From the NCBI RefSeq assembly GCF_000585215.1, contig NZ_AONC01000026.1, positions 1 through 64,000 of the forward strand: a stretch of 64,000 bases of DNA. The letters run 5' to 3'. The DNA comes from Imhoffiella purpurea (GTDB lineage: Bacteria > Pseudomonadota > Gammaproteobacteria > Chromatiales > Chromatiaceae). The notes beneath the pieces were generated by a model. The model was not told the DNA's origin and searched no databases. It saw only the letters and a program-made list of their open reading frames with translations. The translations under genes and the position numbers were made by a program. Shown here piece by piece: positions 8,944 through 17,956 of the stretch (position 1 is the stretch's first letter; every line of letters starts with the position of its first letter).

Positions 8944-11126
8944 ACTGGCGACGCGGACTCGGAACCCTCCCGGTCGCCCTCCTGATCGTCGGTCTGTTCG
9001 TCGTCCTGGTCCTGATGCGGGACTCGGTGCAGAACTCCGAGACGCTCAGCCGCGCCTTCGTGCCCCTGCTCGGGATGGTCCTGGCCGGCCTGGCGGTCCT
9101 GGCCGTGCTCGTGGTCGTCAACGTGGTCAAGCTGGTGCGCCGCTATCGCCACCAGGCGGCCGGCTCGCGCCTGACCGCGCGCATCGTCGTGCTCTTCGCG
9201 CTCATCTCGCTGCTTCCCGTGGGCGTCGTCTACTATTTCTCGCTCGGTTTCCTGCTGCGCGGCATCGATAGCTGGTTCGACGTCGCCATCGGCCGGGCGA
9301 TGCAGGACGCCCTGGTGCTGAATCAGGCATCGCTGGACCTGAATCAAAGGGTCCTGAGCAAATACACCGAACAGCTCCTGGACAGCATCGAGGACCGCTC
9401 CTCGACCGCGATCGCGCTCAGCCTCAACAATCTGCGCCGCCAGGCGGGTGCGATCGAGCTGACCGTCTACGGCCAGGGCGGCATGGTACTGGGAACCTCG
9501 AACGAGGATCCGACCCAGCTGGTCCCCAATCACGCCGAGCGCGAGATCCAGCAGAGCGTGCGTGCCGGAACCAACTATGTGGGTCTGGAGACAGGCGCTG
9601 GCGAGGATCTGGTGGTGCGGGTCCTGGTCCAGGATCCGCGCGGCCGTCCCATGCAGATGCAGGCGATCTTCCCCACCTCGGCCCGCATCAGCGAGCTGTC
9701 GGAGCGGCTCGAGGACGCCTACAACCGCTACACCGAGCTCGCCTATCTGCGCCAGTCGCTCAAGTTCAGCTTCTCGCTGACGCTCTCCCTGGTGCTGCTG
9801 TTCGGACTCATGGCGGCGCTGATCGCGGCCTTCCACACCGCCCGGCGTCTGGTCGCGCCCATCGCCGACATCGCCCGGGCCACGCGCTCCATCGCCGAGG
9901 GCGAGTACGAGCAGCAGATCCCGCTGCCGAGCCACGACGACGAACTCACCTTCCTGGTCGCCTCCTTCAACGCCATGTCGCGCCGCATCGCCCAGGCCCG
10001 GGACGCGGCCGCGCGCAGCAAACAGGCGGTCGAGACCCAGCGCAACTATCTCGAGACCGTCCTCGGGCGGCTCTCCTCTGGCGTGGTCGCCTTCGACGAC
10101 AACCAGCGCATGCGCACCGCCAATCCGGCCGCACACAGCATTCTGGCGCTGCAGTTCGCCGAGGACGCCGGCCCCACGCTGGAGCGAATCGAACAGGAGC
10201 AGCCCTGGATCACGCCCTGGACCGAGACGGTGCGCCGACACCTGACCGCGGGCCAGGCCTGGCGGGCGGAGGTGACCCTGCAGCGCGCCGAGGGCAACCA
10301 GACGCTCATGTGCCGGGGCAGCCCGCTGCCGCTCTCGGATTCCAAGCATCGCGGTCACGTGGTGGTCTTCGACGACATCACCTCGCTCATCGTCGCCCAG
10401 CGCAACGCGGCCTGGGCCGAGGTGGCGCGGCGTCTGGCGCACGAGATCAAGAACCCGCTCACCCCCATCCAGCTCTCGGCCGAGCGGCTGCGCCACAAGC
10501 TGCTGGCGAAGGCGGAGGAGAAGGACGCCAACGTCATCGACCGCTCGACCCGCACCATCATCCAGCAGGTCGAGGCCATGAAGGCCATGGTCAACGACTT
10601 CTCCGACTATGCCCGGGCACCCAGGATCCAGCAGGAGCCGCTCGTTTTCGACCAGCTGGCGCAGGAGGTTCTCGACCTCTACCGCAGCGCGGGCACGCCG
10701 GCGCTGCGGGTCTCGCTCGACACGCCGAGGCTCATGGTGCGGGGCGACCCATTGCGTCTGCGCCAGGTCATCCACAATCTGATCAAGAACGCCCAGGAGG
10801 CACTGGAAGGACGCGAATCGGCACTCATCCAGGTCGCCACCGAGCGTATCGAACAGGAGGAAGGCCCCTTCATCCAATTCCTGGTCGCCGACAACGGTCC
10901 CGGATTCGAATCTCAGCTCATGGACCGGCTGTTCGAGCCCTATGTCACCACCAAGGACAAGGGAACCGGCCTCGGTCTGGCGATCGTCAAGAAGATTATT
11001 GAAGAGCACGGCGGTATGATCACGGTCGAAAATACCGGTGAAGGCGCCCTCATCAAGGTTCGGCTGCCGGTCTGGCAAGCCGCCTCCGCCGCGGCCCAAG
11101 GTCAGGAGCAACACAGAATCCCATGA
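8916..11126 (+). CDS. ntrY: NtrY-type membrane histidine kinase
   Basis: Sensor kinase of the NtrY family, which acts on NtrX in nitrogen- or redox-linked control. The protein of about 736 residues has three or four N-terminal membrane segments and an extracytoplasmic region. Another membrane helix (FSLTLSLVLLFGLMAALIAAF) follows, then HAMP (ATRSIAEGEYEQQIPLP), PAS, the phosphorylated-His box (RRLAHEIKNPLTPIQLSAER) and an ATPase domain (NLIKNAQEAL, DNGPGFE, GTGLGLAIVKKI). The start is uncertain: GTG at 8916 or 8925, both inside the end of the DUF4390 gene. It overlaps ntrX by ATGA, so the two are coupled. Confidence 0.92.
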   Translation: MDQVADHRLNWRRGLGTLPVALLIVGLFVVLVLMRDSVQNSETLSRAFVPLLGMVLAGLAVLAVLVVVNVVKLVRRYRHQAAGSRLTARIVVLFALISLLPVGVVYYFSLGFLLRGIDSWFDVAIGRAMQDALVLNQASLDLNQRVLSKYTEQLLDSIEDRSSTAIALSLNNLRRQAGAIELTVYGQGGMVLGTSNEDPTQLVPNHAEREIQQSVRAGTNYVGLETGAGEDLVVRVLVQDPRGRPMQMQAIFPTSARISELSERLEDAYNRYTELAYLRQSLKFSFSLTLSLVLLFGLMAALIAAFHTARRLVAPIADIARATRSIAEGEYEQQIPLPSHDDELTFLVASFNAMSRRIAQARDAAARSKQAVETQRNYLETVLGRLSSGVVAFDDNQRMRTANPAAHSILALQFAEDAGPTLERIEQEQPWITPWTETVRRHLTAGQAWRAEVTLQRAEGNQTLMCRGSPLPLSDSKHRGHVVVFDDITSLIVAQRNAAWAEVARRLAHEIKNPLTPIQLSAERLRHKLLAKAEEKDANVIDRSTRTIIQQVEAMKAMVNDFSDYARAPRIQQEPLVFDQLAQEVLDLYRSAGTPALRVSLDTPRLMVRGDPLRLRQVIHNLIKNAQEALEGRESALIQVATERIEQEEGPFIQFLVADNGPGFESQLMDRLFEPYVTTKDKGTGLGLAIVKKIIEEHGGMITVENTGEGALIKVRLPVWQAASAAAQGQEQHRIP

Positions 11127-12490
11127 GTGCAACCCATATCCTGGTGGTAGACGACGAGCCCGACATCCGAGGTCTGGTGAAGGAAATCCTCGAGGACGAG
11201 GGCTATGGCGTCGCCATCGCCGAGAACGGCGAGGCCGCGCGCCACGCCCTGCGCGACCGCCGTCCCGATCTGATCCTGCTGGACATCTGGATGCCCGACA
11301 TCGACGGCATCACGCTGCTCAAGGAATGGTCCGAGGACGACGATCTGCCTTGTCCCGTCATCATGATGTCCGGTCACGGCACGGTCGAGACGGCGGTGGA
11401 GGCCACCCGGCTCGGCGCCTACGACTTCCTCGAGAAACCGCTGTCGATGGCCAAGCTGCTGCTCACCATCGAGCGCGCCCTGGAGGCGGACAAGCTGCAG
11501 CAGGAGAACATCGGACTCAAGCGCCGCGCCCCCCAGGTCCACGAGCCGATCGGACGCAGCGCGGTGATGCAGCGTCTGCGCGAGCAGGTCAAGCGCATCG
11601 CCCAGCACGACACCTGGGTCCTGATCACCGGCGAGTCCGGCAGCGGACGCGAGACCTTCGCCCGCTACCTGCACTCGCAGAGCGCCAGGCGCGAGCGCCC
11701 CTTCGTCGATCTCAGCGTCTCCTCGCTGGCCGGCGGCAACGCCTCGCGCGAGCTCTTCGGCACCGAGGAGGGAGAACACACCCATTACGGCAGCCTGGAG
11801 AAGGCGGCGGGCGGCACATTGCTGCTCGACGAGGTCGCGGACATGGAATGGGATGCCCAGTCCAAGCTCCTGGGCGCGCTCGACAGCGGGTCCTTCCTTC
11901 GGGTCGGGGGCAGCGAGCCGGTCCGCATCGACGTGCGCATCGTCGCCGTGACCCAGCGCAATCTGGAGGACGAGGTCCGGGCCGGCCGCTTCCGCGAGGA
12001 TCTCTTCTACCATCTCAACGTGGTCCCATTGAACATCCCGGCGCTGCAGGATCACGCCGAGGATGTCCCGGACCTCTTGAACTTCTATCTCGACTATTTC
12101 GCCACCCACGAGAAGCTGCCCTATCGCCGCTTCAGCGTCGGCGCCCAGAACTTCCTGCGCAACTACAGCTGGCCGGGCAACGTCCGCGAACTCAAGAATC
12201 TGGTGCAGCGCGTCCTCATCCTGGGCGCCGGCGACGAGATCAGCCAGAAGGAGGTCGAAAGCGCATTGGGCGCACCGCCGCCGGTCCAGGCACAGGCGCT
12301 GGAGGGACTGGTCTCCTTCGACCAGCCGCTGCGTCAGGCGCGCGAGCAGTTCGAGAAGGCCTATCTGGACTATCAGCTCGAGAAGCACGCCGGCAACGTC
12401 AGCAAGATGGCCAAGGAGGCCGGGATGGAGCGCACCCATCTCTACCGCAAGCTGCGCTCGCTCGGCATCGAGATCAAAGAGCGACGATGA
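11123..12490 (+). CDS. ntrX: NtrX-type response regulator with degenerate AAA+ domain
   Basis: A 455-residue partner of NtrY. The receiver domain has Asp54 as phospho-acceptor ([11 protein letters not shown]). The central domain is sigma54-activator-like, and the C-terminus is a Fis-type helix-turn-helix ([20 protein letters not shown]). The central domain is unusual. Walker A reads GESGSGRE with Arg176 where Lys is normal. The stretch after ELFG ([11 protein letters not shown]) lacks the GAFTGA loop that contacts sigma54. Walker B (GGTLLLDEV) and [11 protein letters not shown] remain. By analogy with other GAFTGA-less relatives it may not activate sigma54 promoters, and may act as an ordinary DNA-binding regulator. 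Confidence 0.92.
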   Translation: MSATHILVVDDEPDIRGLVKEILEDEGYGVAIAENGEAARHALRDRRPDLILLDIWMPDIDGITLLKEWSEDDDLPCPVIMMSGHGTVETAVEATRLGAYDFLEKPLSMAKLLLTIERALEADKLQQENIGLKRRAPQVHEPIGRSAVMQRLREQVKRIAQHDTWVLITGESGSGRETFARYLHSQSARRERPFVDLSVSSLAGGNASRELFGTEEGEHTHYGSLEKAAGGTLLLDEVADMEWDAQSKLLGALDSGSFLRVGGSEPVRIDVRIVAVTQRNLEDEVRAGRFREDLFYHLNVVPLNIPALQDHAEDVPDLLNFYLDYFATHEKLPYRRFSVGAQNFLRNYSWPGNVRELKNLVQRVLILGAGDEISQKEVESALGAPPPVQAQALEGLVSFDQPLRQAREQFEKAYLDYQLEKHAGNVSKMAKEAGMERTHLYRKLRSLGIEIKERR

Positions 12491-12494
12491 GGGA

Positions 12495-12632
12495 TCAGCT
12501 TCCAGCTTCCAGCAGCCAGCTTCCAGCGGAGCAATCGGCACGCTTTACTCAGGCTCCATGGGCATCGCCCCTGGAACAACGCGGGCGCTCCTCTTCTGGC
12601 TGGAAGCTGGAAGCTGGAAGCTGGAGGCCAGC
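12495..12632. repeat. Heptad inverted-repeat element, ntrX/trkA
   Basis: The left arm has five in-phase heptads of CCAGCNN type (12495-12529; the first is TCAGCTT). The right arm has four in-phase CTGGANG heptads (12600-12627) followed by CCAGC. About 70 bp of unrelated sequence separates them. The arms are complementary and can pair into a long imperfect hairpin. The last right-arm heptad contains GGAGG at 12623-12627, five bases before the trkA ATG, so it serves as the ribosome-binding site. Confidence 0.85.
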
Positions 12633-14006
12633 ATGAAAATCATCATCCTCGGAGCCGGCCAGGTCGGCACCTCGGTGGCGGCGAATCTGGTCAGCGAGGC
12701 CAACGACATCACCGTGGTCGACCACAACCCGGACCTGCTGCGCGAATTGCAGGACCGCTTCGATCTGCGCACCATATTCGGTCACGGCGCCCACCCGGAC
12801 GTGCTGCTGCGCGCCGGTGCCGAGGACGCGGACATGATCATCGCGGTCACCAACAGCGACGAGACCAACATGGTGGCCTGTCAGGTCGCCTATACCCTCT
12901 TCCACACCCCGACCAAGATCGCCCGGGTGCGCGCCCAGAGCTTCCTGGAGCAGCCCAAGCTCTTCACCTCCGAGGCGCTGCCGATCGATGTCGCCATCAG
13001 CCCCGAGGCCCTGGTCACCGACTACATCATCCGGCTGATCCAGAATCCGGGCACCCTGCAGGTGCTGGACTTCGCCGGGGGACGCATCCGTCTGGTGGCG
13101 GTCAAGGCCTATTACGGCGGCCCCCTGGTCGGACACGAGCTGCGCACGCTGCAGCAGCGCATGCCTCACGTCGAGGCGCGGGTGGCCGCCATCTACCGCC
13201 AGGACCGCGCCATCCAGCCCGAGGGCGACACCGTCATCGAGGTGGACGACGAGGTCTTCTTCCTCGCCGCGCCGGTTCACATCCGCGCCGTCATGGGCGA
13301 ACTGCGCCGGCTCGACGAATCCTACAAGCGCATCATCATCGCCGGCGGCGGCAATATCGGCACCCGGCTGGCCAAGGCCCTGGAACAGAGCTTCCGGGTC
13401 AAGATCATCGAGCGCAAACTGGGGCACTGCAAACGCATCGCCGAATCGCTCGAGAAGACCATCGTGCTCCACGGCGACGCCGCCGATCAGGATCTGCTGC
13501 TGGAAGAGAACATCGAGAGCACCGACGTCTTCTGCGCCGTGACCAACGACGACGAGGCCAATATCCTCTCGGCCATGCTCGCCAAGCGGCTGGGCGCACG
13601 CAAAGTGATGGCCCTGATCAACCGCGCCTCCTACGTGGATCTGGTGCAGTCCGGCAGCATCGACATCGCCATCTCGCCCCAGCAGGCGACCATCGGCAGT
13701 CTGCTCAAGCACGTGCGGCGCGGCGACGTGGTGATGGTCCATTCGCTGCGGCGCGGCGCCGCCGAGGCGATCGAGGCCATCGCCCACGGCGACAAGATGT
13801 CGAGCAAGGTCGTCGGACGCCGCATCGGCGAGCTGAGACTGCCGAAGGGGGCCTCCATCGGCGCCCTGGTGCGCGGCGACGCGGTCATCATCGCCCACAA
13901 CGACACCCTCATCGAGTCGGAGGATCACGTCATCCTCTTCCTCCAGGACAAGAGGCGCATCGCCGAGGTCGAGCGTCTGTTCCAGGTCGGCGTGACCTTC
14001 CTCTGA
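12633..14006 (+). CDS. trkA: Trk potassium uptake regulator TrkA
   Basis: Cytosolic NAD(H)-binding gating subunit of the Trk potassium system. The 457 residues form two RCK repeats. The first opens with [16 protein letters not shown], the second near residue 233 with [15 protein letters not shown], and each is followed by a TrkA-C subdomain. The start at 12633 gives the family's standard length; the frame upstream reads only through the heptad repeat. Its channel partner trkH follows after 49 bp. The ribosome-binding site is supplied by the repeat. Confidence 0.96.
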   Translation: MKIIILGAGQVGTSVAANLVSEANDITVVDHNPDLLRELQDRFDLRTIFGHGAHPDVLLRAGAEDADMIIAVTNSDETNMVACQVAYTLFHTPTKIARVRAQSFLEQPKLFTSEALPIDVAISPEALVTDYIIRLIQNPGTLQVLDFAGGRIRLVAVKAYYGGPLVGHELRTLQQRMPHVEARVAAIYRQDRAIQPEGDTVIEVDDEVFFLAAPVHIRAVMGELRRLDESYKRIIIAGGGNIGTRLAKALEQSFRVKIIERKLGHCKRIAESLEKTIVLHGDAADQDLLLEENIESTDVFCAVTNDDEANILSAMLAKRLGARKVMALINRASYVDLVQSGSIDIAISPQQATIGSLLKHVRRGDVVMVHSLRRGAAEAIEAIAHGDKMSSKVVGRRIGELRLPKGASIGALVRGDAVIIAHNDTLIESEDHVILFLQDKRRIAEVERLFQVGVTFL

Positions 14007-14055
14007 TCGACCCACCCATCTCCGAGCAACCACACGAGACCCCCGCCCCGGATCC

Positions 14056-15507
14056 ATGAAGTTCTACGCCGTTCAGAAGGTATTGGGACTGCTCCTGACG
14101 GTCTTCAGCTTCACCATGCTGCCACCCGCGGTGGTGGCGCTCATCTACCGGGAAGGCATCCCATGGCCCTTCCTGGTCGCCTTCGCGATCATCCTCGGCG
14201 CCGGTCTCGCCATCTTCCTGCCCGTACGCAACTCACAGCACGTGCTGCGGTTGCGCGACGGCTTTCTGGTCGTGGTGCTGTTCTGGACCAGCCTGGGACT
14301 GGCGGGCGCACTCCCCTTCCTGCTCGCGCCGCATCCCGCCGTCTCGGCGACCGATGCCGTCTTCGAGTCGCTCTCGGGTCTCACCACCACCGGGGCGACC
14401 GTGATCCTGGGGCTCGACGAGCTGCCCAAATCGATCCTCTTCTACCGCCAGCAGCTGCAATGGCTGGGGGGCATGGGCATCATCGTGCTGGCCGTGGCCG
14501 TCCTGCCCATGCTCGGCATCGGCGGCATGCAGCTCTATCGGGCCGAGATGCCAGGCCCCATGAAGGACTCCAAGCTCACCCCCCGCATCACCGAGACGGC
14601 CAAGGCGCTCTGGTACATCTATCTGTGGATGACGGTCGCCTGCGCGCTCGCCTACTGGGGGGCCGGGATGACGCTGTTCGACGCCATCGGACACGCCTTC
14701 TCCACGGTCGCCATCGGCGGCTTCTCGACCCACGATCTGAGCATGGGGTATTTCGACAGCACATTGATCGAGATGATCGCGGTCTTCTTCATGCTGCTCG
14801 CGGGCATGAACTTCACGCTCCATTTCGCCGCGGTGCGGCGCCAGGATCTCCGGCTCTACGCCCAGGACAGCGAGTTCCGCTTCTACATGCTGATCATGGG
14901 CACGGTCACGCTGATCGTGACCCTGGCGCTCTATTACACGGACACCTACATCACCTGGGACGACGCCCTGACCAAGGGGCTGTTCCAGGCCGTCTCCATC
15001 GGCACGACCACGGGCTTCACCACCGCGGAGTTCTATTTCTGGCCGCCCTTCCTCGAGATCCTGCTCCTGTTCGCCAGCTTCATCGGCGGCTGCGCCGGCT
15101 CGACCGGCGGCGGCATCAAGGTCATCCGCTTCCTGCTGCTGATCAAACAGGGCATCCGCGAGATCGACAGACTCATCCATCCCAACGCCCAGCTTCCGGT
15201 ACGCATCGGCGGCAAAAGCGTGAACCATCGCGTGGTGGACGCCGTCTGGGGCTTCTTCTCGCTCTATATCGCCAGCTTCGTCCTCATGTACCTGATGCTG
15301 GCGGCCACCGGCCTGGACCTGCTGACCGCCTTCTCGGCCGTCGCGGCCTGCATCAACAACCTCGGACCGGGCCTCTCCCAGGTCGGCGCCCACTATGCCG
15401 ATCTCTACGACCCGGCCAAATGGATTCTCTGCTTCGCCATGCTGCTCGGCCGCCTGGAGATCTTCACCCTCCTGGTGCTGCTGAGCCCGACCTTCTGGCA
15501 ACGCTGA
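14056..15507 (+). CDS. trkH: Trk potassium transporter membrane subunit TrkH
   Basis: Potassium-conducting membrane subunit of 483 residues with about ten hydrophobic segments. The four pore-loop filter regions can be seen at [30 protein letters not shown] and [10 protein letters not shown], each with the conserved glycine. [16 protein letters not shown], the intramembrane loop of the family, is also present. TrkA encoded just upstream gates this channel. The length and motif set are typical. Confidence 0.96.
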   Translation: MKFYAVQKVLGLLLTVFSFTMLPPAVVALIYREGIPWPFLVAFAIILGAGLAIFLPVRNSQHVLRLRDGFLVVVLFWTSLGLAGALPFLLAPHPAVSATDAVFESLSGLTTTGATVILGLDELPKSILFYRQQLQWLGGMGIIVLAVAVLPMLGIGGMQLYRAEMPGPMKDSKLTPRITETAKALWYIYLWMTVACALAYWGAGMTLFDAIGHAFSTVAIGGFSTHDLSMGYFDSTLIEMIAVFFMLLAGMNFTLHFAAVRRQDLRLYAQDSEFRFYMLIMGTVTLIVTLALYYTDTYITWDDALTKGLFQAVSIGTTTGFTTAEFYFWPPFLEILLLFASFIGGCAGSTGGGIKVIRFLLLIKQGIREIDRLIHPNAQLPVRIGGKSVNHRVVDAVWGFFSLYIASFVLMYLMLAATGLDLLTAFSAVAACINNLGPGLSQVGAHYADLYDPAKWILCFAMLLGRLEIFTLLVLLSPTFWQR

Positions 15508-15689
15508 ATCCAGTGCCTCCCGCTCGACCAGCGGCGCTTTGCAAGGCAAAGAGGCGGCCCCCATTCTTCGATTTCCCAGATCAAAGGAATGGATTCTCGA
15601 ATGGGCTAAGATCGAGTCGGTCCGACACCTCGGCCAGCCGGGGGCCGAACCAATTCGATCAGAACCCATCGACGAGCGGAGAGACATCC

Positions 15690-17339
15690 ATGAGCCGAAT
15701 GCGCCAAATCACCGTGAACACCCGCCTGTGGATCCTCATGGGCATCCTGGTGATGGGAATCCTCATCGGATTCGGCCTCGCACTCTTCGAGCTGCGTACA
15801 ATGCTGATGGACGAAAAGGTCCTTCAGCTCACCAAACTGGTCGAGACGGCCACCAGCATTGTCGAGGAGCGGCAGCAGATGGTCGCCCGGGGCCAGGTCG
15901 ACGAGGAAAGCGCCAAAGACGCCGCACTCGCGGCGCTGTCCGCACTCAGGTACGACCAGGGCAACTACTTCTGGGTGACGGATCTCTCGGGAATGGCGGT
16001 GATGCACCCGATCAAACCCGAGCTGGACGGCACCGACACCCTCGTCCTGACCGACGCCAACGGCAAGCGCTTCTGGGAAGAGATCCGCAACAAGGCGCGC
16101 ACCGACGGCAAGGGTACGGTCGCCTATGCCTGGCCGAAGCCCGGCTCGACCAAGGCCATCCCGAAACTCGCCTATTTCCAGACCTTCGAGCCCTGGGGCT
16201 GGGTGCTGGCGACCGGGGTCTATATCGACGACGTCGACGACGCCTTCTGGTCCAACACACTCATGCTGGCCGGCTTCGGTCTCACGGTTCTGCTGATCCT
16301 GATGGCGCTCACCATACTGACCGGACGTTCGATCGTGCTGCCAGTCCGCGAGGCGGCCAATGCCATGCTCGACATCGCCAGCGGCCATGGCGACCTCACC
16401 AAGCGCCTGGAGACGGACGGACGCGACGAGATCTCCGAGATGGCCTCGGGCTTCAACGCCTTCGCCGCCAAGACCGAATCGATGGTGATCAGCGTCAGCC
16501 AGGCCACCACGACGATCGCCTCCGCCGCCGAGGAACTGACCGCCGTCACCGAGACCAACAGCGCGGGCATGGAGCGTCAGCGCGGCGAGGTCCAGCAGGT
16601 CGCCACGGCCATCAATCAGATGTCGGCGACCATCATGGAAATCGCCCGCAACGCAGAACAGGCCGCGACCTCCACGCTCGCCGCCGACAAGAGCGCCCGA
16701 CAGGGCGGCCAGACGGTCACCGGCGTCCTGGAGGCCAACACCCGGCTGGCGAGCGAGGTCGAGCAGGTGGCCGCGAGCATCCATCGCTTCAGCGACGAGA
16801 GTCAATCCATCGGCGGCGTGCTGGACGTGATCCGCGCCATTGCCGAGCAGACCAATCTGCTGGCCCTGAACGCGGCGATCGAGGCCGCGCGTGCCGGAGA
16901 GCAAGGGCGCGGATTCGCCGTGGTCGCCGACGAGGTCCGCACGCTGGCCAGCCGGACCCAGCAGTCCACCAGCGAGATCCAGAGGATGATCGAAACCCTG
17001 CGCACCGTGGCCAAGGAAGCGGTGGAGCGTATCCAGCGCGGCGAGACCATCACGGCCGAAACGCTCGACCAGGCGACCCACGCCCAGGATGCCCTAAGCG
17101 AGATCCTGGACTCCATCAGCCGTATCCGCGACATGAACACCCAGATCGCGAGCGCGGCCGAGGAGCAGGCCACGGTCGCGCGGGAGATCGACCGCAACGT
17201 CGTCAACATCTCCGATCTGTCCACGGAATCGGCCCAGCATTCCGAGCACACGGCCGCCGCGAGCCGAGAACTCTCGCGTCTCAGTTCCGAGCTCCATGAG
17301 CTGGTCGGTCAGTTCAAGGTCGGATCCGCCCAAGACTGA
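15690..17339 (+). CDS. Methyl-accepting chemotaxis protein with Cache-type sensor
   Basis: A 549-residue chemoreceptor. Membrane helix 1 is at about residues 11-32. The periplasmic single-Cache-type domain (about 40-185) includes [19 protein letters not shown] and [15 protein letters not shown]. Membrane helix 2 (about 192-212) and a HAMP domain ([16 protein letters not shown]) follow. The signalling hairpin is [20 protein letters not shown]. No CheR-tethering pentapeptide is seen at the C-terminus (KVGSAQD). ATG at 15690 has GGAGAG upstream; the long upstream frame is a shadow of trkH. Ligand unknown; this Cache type often binds small organic acids. No che genes are nearby. Confidence 0.93.
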   Translation: MSRMRQITVNTRLWILMGILVMGILIGFGLALFELRTMLMDEKVLQLTKLVETATSIVEERQQMVARGQVDEESAKDAALAALSALRYDQGNYFWVTDLSGMAVMHPIKPELDGTDTLVLTDANGKRFWEEIRNKARTDGKGTVAYAWPKPGSTKAIPKLAYFQTFEPWGWVLATGVYIDDVDDAFWSNTLMLAGFGLTVLLILMALTILTGRSIVLPVREAANAMLDIASGHGDLTKRLETDGRDEISEMASGFNAFAAKTESMVISVSQATTTIASAAEELTAVTETNSAGMERQRGEVQQVATAINQMSATIMEIARNAEQAATSTLAADKSARQGGQTVTGVLEANTRLASEVEQVAASIHRFSDESQSIGGVLDVIRAIAEQTNLLALNAAIEAARAGEQGRGFAVVADEVRTLASRTQQSTSEIQRMIETLRTVAKEAVERIQRGETITAETLDQATHAQDALSEILDSISRIRDMNTQIASAAEEQATVAREIDRNVVNISDLSTESAQHSEHTAAASRELSRLSSELHELVGQFKVGSAQD

Positions 17340-17442
17340 CGCGCACGGAGCCCGCACCAGGGCGGACGCCGTCGCGGCGACGTCCGTGCGGCCATTCGCG
17401 GAAGCCTGTATTCCGACTTGATCGCTCCGAGCAGGGAGTGCC

Positions 17443-17949
17443 ATGCTCTCCGACCAATCCAGAGGATCCAGGACGCGAAACGTGCCCTTTGCCGCCGACA
17501 ATCCGCCTTCTTTCCAGGAGCCGCTCGTCATTCTGCTGATCGAGGACGACCCGGCCCATGCCGAGATCGTCCGCCGCAACCTCGAGCGATGCGGTATCGC
17601 CAACGCATTGCAGCATGCCAAGGACGGTCAGGAGGCGCTCGATTATCTCTTCCACCAGGGGCGTTACACCGACCTGGCATCCGCCCCCAGACCCCAGGTG
17701 ATCCTGCTCGATCTGCACCTCCCCAAGATCGAGGGGCTGGATGTCCTGCGCCAGATCCGCGCCAGCGAGGAGTTGAACGGCGTTCCGGTGGTCGTCCTGA
17801 CCACCTCGGCCTCGGAGCCCGACGTCGAGCAGGCCTATGCCTATCGGGCGAGCAGCTATCTGGTCAAACCGCTGGATTTCGACAAGTTCACCCGTCTGAT
17901 CGAAAGTTTCAGCCATTATTGGCTGACCTGGAATCGATATCCGCGCTGA
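17443..17949 (+). CDS. Rcp1-type single-domain response regulator
   Basis: A 168-residue stand-alone receiver with no output domain. Residues about 27-160 form the receiver: acidic pair in LLIEDDPAHAE, phospho-acceptor Asp90 in VILLDLHLPKIEG, and Lys in SYLVKPLDFDKF. The long insert after the second helix (LFHQGRYTDLASAPRP) and the aromatic C-terminus are typical of Rcp1-like partners of phytochrome or PAS kinases. It lies 7 bp before the REC-GGDEF-EAL gene. The likely phosphodonor is the convergent PAS kinase at 20898-22811, by analogy with the fused order at 48.6-54.3 kb. Confidence 0.9.
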   Translation: MLSDQSRGSRTRNVPFAADNPPSFQEPLVILLIEDDPAHAEIVRRNLERCGIANALQHAKDGQEALDYLFHQGRYTDLASAPRPQVILLDLHLPKIEGLDVLRQIRASEELNGVPVVVLTTSASEPDVEQAYAYRASSYLVKPLDFDKFTRLIESFSHYWLTWNRYPR

Positions 17950-17956
17950 ACGCCAG

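Noticed and set aside
8883-11132. Minus-strand 749-codon frame opposite ntrY
   Set aside because: It is the antisense shadow of ntrY; low-complexity translation with no motifs.
14163-15689. Extension of the chemoreceptor gene upstream through trkH
   Set aside because: The upstream part is a shadow of trkH; ATG at 15690 has a good ribosome-binding site and is followed by the first membrane helix.
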